Part shown: one piece after another, positions 58,271 through 64,000 of the stretch | Numbering within the stretch: position 1 is the stretch's first letter | How the letters are laid out: the number at the start of each line of letters is the position of its first letter | Source: an uncultured Clostridia bacterium | Lineage (GTDB): Bacteria; Bacillota; Clostridia; Christensenellales; QALW01 | Direction: 5' to 3' | Assembly: GCA_934434555.1 (NCBI GenBank) | Contig: CAKRZX010000003.1 | Coordinates: 62,001-126,000 of the forward strand | DNA: 64,000 bases | Made by a program: the position numbers and the translations under genes | Notes under the pieces: model-generated | Told to the model about the DNA's origin: nothing | What the model saw: the letters and a program-made list of their open reading frames with translations, nothing else | The model's database searches: none

Positions 58271-59512
58271 TCACACTTCCAACACGGGAATTGCCGCCAA
58301 AACGTTAAGTTTTGCCTGCTTTTTAATATGCTCTGCATTTTTGTCGTGAGGAACGAAGAAAGCAACTGCGTTTCCGTGCTCTTTTTTATGGGAAAGTGCA
58401 TAAATTACATCATCATCGTCGCAGATAAACCGTGCTTCGGGATAAACTTCCAAAATGTCCTCACGGCAATTTTCCGCACGCAGATACCAGGCGTCCTCGC
58501 ACTCTTCAAAGGGAAGAACCTCGTCTGGCAGTTCATCCTGCCAGCCCCAGCCTTTAAGGAATTCAAAGTGTTTTGCCGCGTCGAGAATATCGGCAACAAC
58601 GGCACTTGCAGTGGGAAGTTTTCCGGCTCCGCGACCTGAAAGGAAGATATCGCCTACCGCATTTCCCTTGATTAAAACGGCGTTAAACACATCGCGCACG
58701 CGGGAAAGCAGTGTATTTTTATCAACAAGCGCGGGCGAAACGGATATTCGGTACTTGCCGTTAATGTACTTTGCCTGACAAATGAGTTTTACCGCATAAC
58801 CCGCCTCGTCGGCAATGGCAACGTCCACCCGATTTATGTTTGTAATGCCCACCGTTCGAACGTTTTCAGGATAAACGTGATGTCCGAAAGCAAGTGACGC
58901 AAGAATGCATATTTTTCGGCACGCGTCTGCGCCCTCAATATCGGCAGCGGGATTTGCCTCAGCATAACCCAGTTCCTGTGCCTGAGCAAGCGCCTTTTCA
59001 AAAGGCACTTTTTCTTCTATCATTTTTGTGAGAATATAGTTTGTGGTTCCGTTAAGGATTCCGTAAACTTCGGTTATTTCGTTTGCCGCCATGCACCGGT
59101 GCATAGGTCGGATAATGGGAATACCGCCGCCTACCGACGCTTCAAAGAAGTAGTTTACATTATGCTTTTTTGCAAGGTTCAAAAGCTCAACGCCCTTTGC
59201 GGCAACAAGTTCTTTATTGCTTGTTACAACGCTTTTGCCTGCTTTAAGTGCGCGAACGGTATAGTCATACGCGAAGGAGCAGCCGCCGATAACCTCGGCA
59301 ACGACTTTGATTTCCGGGTCATTTTCGATTATTGAAAAATCTTTTACAAACTTGTCCGCATAGGGGCTGTCGGGAAACGAACGAATATCAAGAATATACT
59401 TTACGTTAAGTTCCTGTTCAAGTTTTTGTGCGATGTGCACCTTATTCATTTCTATAAGTTCAACAACTCCGCTTCCCACCGTGCCGAAACCCAATACTGC
59501 CACATTTACCAT
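58271..59512 (-). CDS. hom: Homoserine dehydrogenase
   Basis: A 413-residue enzyme reducing aspartate semialdehyde to homoserine on the way to threonine and methionine. MVNVAVLGFGTVGSGVVELI is the NAD(P) loop; KSVVTSNKELVAAKG, VGGGIPIIRPMHRC, LNGTTNYILTKM and GYAEANPAADIEGADACRKI are catalytic-domain signatures. The last ~85 residues form a shortened ACT-like domain. ATG 59512 follows AAGGTGAATATA; a GTG at 59521 overlaps that site. Confidence 0.94.
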   Translation of the reverse strand: MVNVAVLGFGTVGSGVVELIEMNKVHIAQKLEQELNVKYILDIRSFPDSPYADKFVKDFSIIENDPEIKVVAEVIGGCSFAYDYTVRALKAGKSVVTSNKELVAAKGVELLNLAKKHNVNYFFEASVGGGIPIIRPMHRCMAANEITEVYGILNGTTNYILTKMIEEKVPFEKALAQAQELGYAEANPAADIEGADACRKICILASLAFGHHVYPENVRTVGITNINRVDVAIADEAGYAVKLICQAKYINGKYRISVSPALVDKNTLLSRVRDVFNAVLIKGNAVGDIFLSGRGAGKLPTASAVVADILDAAKHFEFLKGWGWQDELPDEVLPFEECEDAWYLRAENCREDILEVYPEARFICDDDDVIYALSHKKEHGNAVAFFVPHDKNAEHIKKQAKLNVLAAIPVLEV

Positions 59513-59587
59513 TATATTCACCTTGCTAATCGTTCCCGCACGGATTTTCCGTCTGCCCGAAAAGCCCTTTCCGATTTTTTTGATTGA

Positions 59588-59740
59588 ATATTTCGGGGCG
59601 CTGCCCCGCTCCGCTTTATTTCGGGGCGCTGCCCCATACCCCTTTAATTCCGGGGCGCTGCCCCGTACCCCGTCAACTTTCTTGAAAGAAAGTTGAACAA
59701 AGAACTTTATTATTGAGATTTGTTTATGATGTTTTTCACT
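59588..59740. repeat. Repeats of GGGGCGCTGCCCC plus hairpin element (left, inverted arm)
   Basis: GGGGCGCTGCCCC occurs at about 59597, 59623 and 59652. The last copy continues into TACCCC, then hairpin CAACTTTC-TTGAAAGAAAGTTG and CAAAGAACTTT. This is the reverse complement of the arrangement at 60031-60100, so the two elements face each other. Confidence 0.8.
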
Positions 59741-59764
59741 GAATAATCAGTTTTGACTGTTCTT

Positions 59765-60030
59765 CGGGAGTTGTTTTATGTTTAATCACTTATTTCCTTT
59801 CATATAAAAGGTTGAAGTTCTTTTTGCGTGTTTCTTTCGAGAGTTTGTTTGCGCTTACTCACTTTTTTCCTTTCATATAAAAGGTTGAAGTTCTTTTTGC
59901 GTGTTTCTTTCGGGAGTTTGCTTGCGCTTACTCACTTTTTTCCTTTCGTATAAAGGATTGAAGTTCTTTTTGCGTGTTTCTTTTGGGATTTTGTTTTCGC
60001 TTAATCGCTTGTTTCCCTTCGTACAAAAGG
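59765..60030. repeat. Tandem array of ~73-bp repeats
   Basis: The phrase GTTGAAGTTCTTTTTGCGTG and its variants recur at about 59812, 59884, 59957 and 60030 (spacing 72-73), each with a TTTCTTTCGGGAGTTTG-like middle and CTCACTTTTTTCCTTTC. The leader matches that of the 76-bp array at 44567-45085. No gene is seen from 59513 to 60157. Confidence 0.85.
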
Positions 60031-60115
60031 TTGAAGTTCTTTTTGCTTCTTTTTCTTTCAAGAAAAAGAAGTGGGGTATGGGGCAACGCCCCATAAAATC
60101 CTGCGTCCCGCAACA
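60031..60115. repeat. Hairpin element (right arm), also near the end of rplQ transcript
   Basis: TTGAAGTTCTTTTTG, then the hairpin CTTCTTTTTC-TTTCAA-GAAAAAGAAG, then GGGGTATGGGGCAACGCCCC. It is an inverted copy of the element at 59640-59735. Read on the minus strand the hairpin could end the ribosomal transcript. Confidence 0.75.
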
Positions 60116-60157
60116 CACAAAAAGCAAAAGAGGGCGTAAAACGCCCCCTTAAAATGC

Positions 60158-60673
60158 TCAGTCAACAAGTTCAAGGATAACCGTTTCAGCGGCATCGCCT
60201 CTGCGGGGACCCATTTTGATAATCCTTGTATATCCGCCGCCCTGACCTTTCTCCTCGGCACGTTTTGCGTACTTGGGAGCAAGTTCATCAAAAATCTTGC
60301 TTATAACAGGATGTTTTATATCGGCAACGCGAACCTTATACTCTGCTTTCTTCTCGCCTTCTTTTCTGGCAATTTCTCTCTCATAGAGATAAGCCATCAT
60401 ACGGCGACGGGCAGTAAGTTTATCGGGACCGTCGTTCTTGTATTCTTTTTCAACCTTCTGACCCTTGTCATTAACGGTTGTTTTTGTTACGGTAAGAACA
60501 TCGCCGTAGGTTTTAATACCCATGGTGATAATCTTTTCAGCCTGTCTGCGAACTTCCTTTGCACGGGCCTCGGTTGTCTGAACGCGACCGTACCAAAGAA
60601 GGTCTGTTGTAAGACCGCGAACAACGGCAACACGCTGGTCAGTAGGTCTGTTGAGTTTTCTATTACCGGCCAT
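60158..60673 (-). CDS. rplQ: 50S ribosomal protein L17, extended form
   Basis: A 171-residue L17: MAGNRKLNRPTDQRVAVVRG, LLWYGRVQTTEARAKEVRRQ, KLTARRRMMAYLYE and GPRRGDAAETVILELVD. Typical L17 is about 115-130 residues; the extra length is an insertion around residues 62-85 (TKTTVNDKGQKVEKEYKNDG) and a lengthened middle. It sits at the outlet of the 50S exit tunnel. It follows rpoA as in most bacteria, with AGGAGG before the ATG. Confidence 0.95.
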   Translation of the reverse strand: MAGNRKLNRPTDQRVAVVRGLTTDLLWYGRVQTTEARAKEVRRQAEKIITMGIKTYGDVLTVTKTTVNDKGQKVEKEYKNDGPDKLTARRRMMAYLYEREIARKEGEKKAEYKVRVADIKHPVISKIFDELAPKYAKRAEEKGQGGGYTRIIKMGPRRGDAAETVILELVD

Positions 60674-60689
60674 TTTTTTATCCTCCTAA

Positions 60690-61640
60690 TTAATCTTCGT
60701 TGTTTTTGAGTTTAAGCCCAAGGCTTGCCAGTTTCTGGCGAACCTCGTCCATCGACTTTTTACCCAAATTACGAACCCTCATAAGGTCTGCTTCATCAAG
60801 TTTAGCAAGTTCCTGAACGGAATTGATGCCCGCCCTTTTAAGGCAGTTGTACGAACGAACCGAAAGGTCAAGTTCGTCAATGGTCATATCAAGTGCCTTT
60901 GCCTGGGGCGCAACACCTTCCTTGTCCTCTGACATCTGTATTCCGCCCACATTCTCGGTAAGGTCGATAAACAGTGCGAGATAGTCGTTCATAATTTTTG
61001 CGGCTATGCTTATAGCCTCGTTAGGTCTGATGGAACCGTCTGTCCATACGTCCAGTATAAGTTTATCGAAGTTAGAGTTCCTGCCTACGCGGGCACTCTG
61101 AACAACGTAACTTGCTTTAAGAATAGGCGTATAGATAGAATCTACGGCGATAACGTCGATAGGCATATCGTCCGTCTTGTTTCCGTCGGCGGGAACGTAG
61201 CCCATTCCTCTGTCAACGGTAATCTCCATATTAAGTGCACCGCCCTCATCGATGGTGGCGATATGGAGGTCTTTGTTAATTATTTCAAGTGTGCTGTCGC
61301 CCTTGATATCACCTGCGGTAACTTCGCAGGGCCCCACTGCATTTATGGTAGCAGTAACAGGCGTATCCGAGGAAAGTTTCATTGCAAGGTTCTTGATGTT
61401 AAGAATGATGTTTGTAACATCTTCTTTAACACCGGGAACCGTTGAAAACTCGTGAAGAACCCCGTCGATACGAACTTTGGTAGCCGCTGCTCCGGGCAGG
61501 GAGGATAACAAAATTCTACGGAGAGAATTGCCCAAGGTATTACCGAATCCGCGACGGAGCGGCTCTACAACGAATTGCGCGTACTTACCGTCCTCGCTGA
61601 TTTGTTTACACTCGATAACAGGCTTTGCTATTTCAATCAT
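60690..61640 (-). CDS. rpoA: DNA-directed RNA polymerase alpha subunit
   Basis: A 316-residue subunit with N-terminal assembly domain (GFGNTLGNSLRRILLSSLPG, GVKEDVTNIILNIK, RVGRNSNFDKLILDVWTDGS) and C-terminal UP-element domain (IDELDLSVRSYNCLKRAGIN, MRVRNLGKKSMDEVRQKL). It lies between rpsD and rplQ, the standard alpha-operon order. Confidence 0.97.
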   Translation of the reverse strand: MIEIAKPVIECKQISEDGKYAQFVVEPLRRGFGNTLGNSLRRILLSSLPGAAATKVRIDGVLHEFSTVPGVKEDVTNIILNIKNLAMKLSSDTPVTATINAVGPCEVTAGDIKGDSTLEIINKDLHIATIDEGGALNMEITVDRGMGYVPADGNKTDDMPIDVIAVDSIYTPILKASYVVQSARVGRNSNFDKLILDVWTDGSIRPNEAISIAAKIMNDYLALFIDLTENVGGIQMSEDKEGVAPQAKALDMTIDELDLSVRSYNCLKRAGINSVQELAKLDEADLMRVRNLGKKSMDEVRQKLASLGLKLKNNED

Positions 61641-61672
61641 TATTTGACCCTCCTATAAAATTTCAGGCAGCA

Positions 61673-62296
61673 TTACTTGGAGTACAACTCAACGATAAGA
61701 TGCTCCTCAATGCCCAAATCCAAATCTTCTCTCTTGGGAAGTTCAACAACCTTGCCTTGAAGTTCGGCTGAGTTGAGTTCAAGCCAAGCGGGTATCGTCT
61801 TGTTGGTGCCTTCACGCATCGCCTTGAATTTCTCAATAGAGGTGCTTCCCTCTGCGATAGCGATAACATCGCCCGCCTTAACTATGAAGGAAGGAATATT
61901 TACTTTTTTACCGTTTACGGTAATATGACCGTGGTTTACAATCTGCCTTGCCTGTGCGCGTGAATCGCCGAAGCCCAGACGGTAAACAACATTGTCAAGA
62001 CGGCGTTCAAGAAGTTGCAGCATATTGTCGCCTGCCGCGCCCTTCATGTTGGTCGCCTTATCAAAGTAACTGCGGAACTGCTTTTCAAGCATACCGTAAG
62101 TTCTTTTTGTTTTCTGCTTTTCACGAAGCTGCAAGCCGTATTCGCTTGCTTTTCTGCGGCTCTTTGCGTGCATACCGGGAGCCGTTGCTCTCTTAACAAC
62201 AGGACACTTTGCACTATAACAACGATCGCCCTTTAAGAAAAGCTTCTGATTTTCGCGGCGGCACAGACGGCACACCGCTTCGGTATATCTTGCCAT
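61673..62296 (-). CDS. rpsD: 30S ribosomal protein S4
   Basis: A 207-residue S4 of the zinc-binding type: VCRLCRRENQKLFLKGDRC and AKCPVVKR supply four Cys. The S4 RNA-binding domain is RRLDNVVYRLGFGDSRAQAR and INHGHITVNGKKVNIPS-type. It starts 30S assembly on 16S rRNA. AGGAGG precedes the ATG. Confidence 0.97.
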   Translation of the reverse strand: MARYTEAVCRLCRRENQKLFLKGDRCYSAKCPVVKRATAPGMHAKSRRKASEYGLQLREKQKTKRTYGMLEKQFRSYFDKATNMKGAAGDNMLQLLERRLDNVVYRLGFGDSRAQARQIVNHGHITVNGKKVNIPSFIVKAGDVIAIAEGSTSIEKFKAMREGTNKTIPAWLELNSAELQGKVVELPKREDLDLGIEEHLIVELYSK

Positions 62297-62314
62297 AATT
62301 TATTTGTCCTCCTA

Positions 62315-62710
62315 TTAAACTCTTCTGCGCTTGGGCGGTCTGCATCCGTTGTGAGGAATGGGCGTTACGTCCTTAATCATAGTAACGTCAAGACCTGCCG
62401 CCTGAAGCGCTCTGATTGCTGCTTCGCGTCCGCTTCCGGGTCCCTTTACATAAACTTCAACAGTGCGAAGTCCGTGCTCCATAGCCGCTTTTGCCGCGGT
62501 TTCAGCCGCTGACTGTGCCGCAAAGGGAGTGCTCTTCTTGCTTCCGCGGAAACCGAGTCCGCCGGCACTTGCCCAGCTTATGGCATTGCCGTTTACGTCG
62601 GTTATGGTAACAATCGTGTTATTGAACGAGGAGCAGATATGTGCTGCACCACGCTCGATATTTTTCTTTTCGATGCGGCGATGTCCGCCTCTTTTGATTG
62701 GTTTAGCCAT
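62315..62710 (-). CDS. rpsK: 30S ribosomal protein S11
   Basis: A 131-residue S11: AHICSSFNNTIVTITDVNGN, WASAGGLGFRGSKKSTPFAA, VKGPGSGREAAIRALQAAGL and PHNGCRPPKRRRV. It belongs to the 30S platform near the E site. Standard gene order and an AGGAGG ribosome site support it. Confidence 0.97.
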   Translation of the reverse strand: MAKPIKRGGHRRIEKKNIERGAAHICSSFNNTIVTITDVNGNAISWASAGGLGFRGSKKSTPFAAQSAAETAAKAAMEHGLRTVEVYVKGPGSGREAAIRALQAAGLDVTMIKDVTPIPHNGCRPPKRRRV

Positions 62711-62727
62711 TATTTCGTCCTCCTATT

Positions 62728-63105
62728 TTACTTGCCGGCCTTTTTCTTTGCGCCGACTGTCTTTTTCGGACCCTTGCGGGTACGCGCGTTCTGCTTGGTG
62801 TGCTGTCCGCGAACGGGAAGGCCCTTGCGGTGACGAACTCCGCGATAGCAGCCAATCTCAACAAGACGCTTGATGTTAAGCGAAACTTCTCTGCGAAGGT
62901 CGCCTTCTACATGTACGTTTTTGTCGATATAATCTCTTATAAGGTTAACCTCATCCTCGGTAAGGTCTCTTACGCGGGTATCAGGATTAACGCCGGTTTT
63001 GTCAAGAATCTCTTTTGCGATAGCGGGGCCGATACCGTAAATTGACTGTAACGATGCCTCTACCCGCTTATCCTTCGGTATATCTATACCAGCGATACGT
63101 GCCAT
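62728..63105 (-). CDS. rpsM: 30S ribosomal protein S13
   Basis: A 125-residue S13: MARIAGIDIPKDKRVEASLQ, YGIGPAIAKEILDKTG, IRDYIDKNVHVEGDLRREVS and GCYRGVRHRKGLPVRGQHTK. It contacts the 50S subunit and tRNAs. ATG 63105 follows GGAGGTAAACTTA; a start five codons earlier overlaps that site. Confidence 0.97.
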   Translation of the reverse strand: MARIAGIDIPKDKRVEASLQSIYGIGPAIAKEILDKTGVNPDTRVRDLTEDEVNLIRDYIDKNVHVEGDLRREVSLNIKRLVEIGCYRGVRHRKGLPVRGQHTKQNARTRKGPKKTVGAKKKAGK

Positions 63106-63255
63106 TAAGTTTACCTCCAAACTTGCTTCAAAATATTGTTTTTATATTAAAGCCAATCAGGTAAACGGAATTTCTTCCGTCAGCCGCACCCGATTTTACG
63201 GCCTTGTTGTCTGTTTTGCGCTTTTTTATAAAAGCGCGTGCGGACAGGACAAAAA

Positions 63256-63372
63256 TCAGCCCTGTCTTTGTTTATGGCTCTTATCAGCGGAGCAGATAAC
63301 CATTACCTTGCCGTGACGCTTGATAAGTTTGCATTTATCGCACATGGGTTTAACACTGGGTCTTACTTTCAT
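63256..63372 (-). CDS. rpmJ: 50S ribosomal protein L36 (zinc form)
   Basis: A 38-residue protein starting MKVRPSVKPMCDKCKLIKRH and ending HKQRQG. The CxxC...C...H zinc set is present. ATG 63372 follows GGGAGGTTTTTATT. It lies between infA and rpsM, as in the canonical operon. The ~150 bases between it and rpsM contain two small inverted repeats and no gene. Confidence 0.95.
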   Translation of the reverse strand: MKVRPSVKPMCDKCKLIKRHGKVMVICSADKSHKQRQG

Positions 63373-63385
63373 AATAAAAACCTCC

Positions 63386-63607
63386 CTAGTTTTTGCTGCG
63401 CCATATAATCCTACCCTTGGTAAGGTCATATGTCGAAATTTCTACGGTTACCTTATCTCCCGGTAACACCTGAATATTATTCATTCTCAGTTTGCCGGCA
63501 ATATGTGCCAGAATCTTGTGTCCGTTTTCAAGCTTAACCTCAAACACGGCATTCTTCTTCGATTCCGTTACAACGCCCTCAACTTCAATGACGTCTTCCT
63601 TAGACAA
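63386..63607 (-). CDS. infA: Translation initiation factor IF-1 (TTG start)
   Basis: A 73-residue OB-fold factor: MSKEDVIEVEGVVTESKKNA, VKLENGHKILAHIAGKLRMN, VLPGDKVTVEISTYDLTKGR. It binds the A site of the 30S subunit. I place the start at TTG 63607, 8 bases after GAGGAG and giving the canonical MSKEDVIEVEG end; a GTG at 63616 touches that site and adds three non-conserved residues. It follows the KOW gene and precedes rpmJ. Confidence 0.95.
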   Translation of the reverse strand: MSKEDVIEVEGVVTESKKNAVFEVKLENGHKILAHIAGKLRMNNIQVLPGDKVTVEISTYDLTKGRIIWRSKN

Positions 63608-63612
63608 TGGAT

Positions 63613-63876
63613 TCACTCCTCGCCATTTTTTACGTTTGCCAGTACCGAACGGATAAACTTATCGGAAACCGGCTGGTTCAGTGTAAGTGCCGTCTGCGCG
63701 TCCGCGTCCGAACAGAAGTATTTCAGATGCCTGATTTTCTTCTTTTTCGGCTTTGCGGTTTTACGCAGTTTACCGTCACAAACAAAGCGGTACTGCCCGT
63801 CGGCAATGCCGACCACAACAAAATATTTTCCCGCATCTCTTCCGGCGGTGGAAACGACAATATCGCCGATATTCAT
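63613..63876 (-). CDS. KOW-domain RNA-binding protein
   Basis: An 87-residue protein with an N-terminal KOW motif (IGDIVVSTAGRDAGKYFVVVG), similar to the L14e/L27e-type proteins found between map and infA in Clostridia. It then has RKTAKPKKKKIRHLKYF, a basic stretch. It probably binds rRNA. GGGGGAAAAG precedes the ATG, overlapping the map stop region. Confidence 0.9.
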   Translation of the reverse strand: MNIGDIVVSTAGRDAGKYFVVVGIADGQYRFVCDGKLRKTAKPKKKKIRHLKYFCSDADAQTALTLNQPVSDKFIRSVLANVKNGEE

Positions 63877-63885
63877 CTTTTCCCC

Positions 63886-64000
63886 CTAAACGTGTACATC
63901 GGTATCGGTAAGAATAACCGGCTCGCCGTCAATTACGGCAACGGTATTCTCATAGTGCGCCGACGGTTTGCCGTCCGCCGTAACGGTGGTCCAGCCGTCG
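63886..64000 (-). CDS. map: Methionine aminopeptidase, C-terminal fragment at window edge
   Basis: Only the last 38 residues are visible, reading DGWTTVTADGKPSAHYENTV and ending DVHV before TAG at 63886-63888. GWTTVTADGKxSAxxENTV is the C-terminal signature of type I methionine aminopeptidase, including the metal-binding Glu. The gene continues beyond the window. Position before the KOW gene and infA is canonical. Confidence 0.92.
   Translation of the reverse strand, partial: DGWTTVTADGKPSAHYENTVAVIDGEPVILTDTDVHV

Noticed and set aside
59765..60030. Possible CRISPR array or ribosomal leader
   Set aside because: Tandem 73-bp units without spacers, located downstream of both flanking genes; better explained as the dispersed repeat family.

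Overview
The window looks like a chromosomal segment from an anaerobic, Gram-positive member of the Bacillota (class Clostridia, probably a gut or rumen Oscillospirales/Ruminococcaceae-like lineage; the exact taxon is inferred). The support is consensus TTGACA-17-TATAAT promoters, strong AGGAGG ribosome-binding sites, L-box (lysine) and yybP-ykoY (manganese) riboswitches, cohesin/dockerin modules, many lipoproteins with Thr-Pro linkers, and the order rplQ-rpoA-rpsD-rpsK-rpsM-rpmJ-infA-KOW protein-map. Base composition looks fairly even across the window and I see no phage, integrase or transposase gene.

Layout. 1-1.3 kb: 3' end of a secreted DUF4038-type glycoside hydrolase. 1.4-4.3 kb: divergent yqeY and glnS, with a small lipoprotein coupled to glnS. 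4.3-9.5 kb: an accessory operon with a secreted carbohydrate-binding/papain-like protein and three related lipoproteins. 9.6-12.2 kb: lysine riboswitch and amino-acid ABC transporter. 12.2-18.5 kb: cell-wall remodelling block (NlpC/P60-like lipoprotein, dockerin-bearing glucosaminidase, membrane-anchored cohesin-like protein, L,D-transpeptidase). 18.6-20.6 kb: DUF3737 beta-helix protein and a PatB-type C-S lyase. 20.6-29.1 kb: one tightly packed minus-strand run of eleven genes mixing tRNA modification (trmO, tsaE, tsaB, trmL) with wall precursor synthesis (ddl, a membrane-fused murF-like gene). 29.1-30.2 kb: manganese-type riboswitch in front of an SPFH gene. 30.2-33.2 kb: a diguanylate cyclase/phosphodiesterase pair whose transcript is predicted to begin at a long CTGT microsatellite. 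33.6-41.6 kb: tRNA-Ala, GerMN-NodB deacetylase, LysM protein, YigZ, a DUF4143 remnant, an SH3 protein, and an NfeD-FloA membrane-microdomain cluster. 41.7-45.1 kb: repeats flanking a PII-like/DUF1538 pair. 45.1-48.6 kb: AraC regulator, glyA, guaB. 48.8-54.9 kb: TrkA/TrkH potassium uptake, zinc-ribbon protein, serine hydrolase, TVP38 protein, CdsA. 54.9-57.9 kb: AraC regulator with two tandem GH20-like proteins. 58.1-59.5 kb: homoserine dehydrogenase and a 43-residue membrane protein. 59.6-60.1 kb: repeats. 60.2-64 kb: ribosomal alpha/spc operon end.

Themes. Much of the window concerns the envelope: wall hydrolysis and cross-linking, precursor synthesis, microdomain proteins, lipoproteins and c-di-GMP signalling. 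The observations most worth a second look are the CTGT tract at the predicted +1 of the c-di-GMP operon, the dockerin/cohesin pair built around a peptidoglycan hydrolase, the manganese-type riboswitch on an SPFH gene, the protease-plus-lipoprotein island, the PII-like/DUF1538 pair with a possibly non-standard start codon, and a dispersed hairpin-repeat family forming 76-bp and 73-bp tandem arrays. Many start codons were reset from the longest reading frame to the ATG/GTG/TTG that follows a ribosome-binding site.
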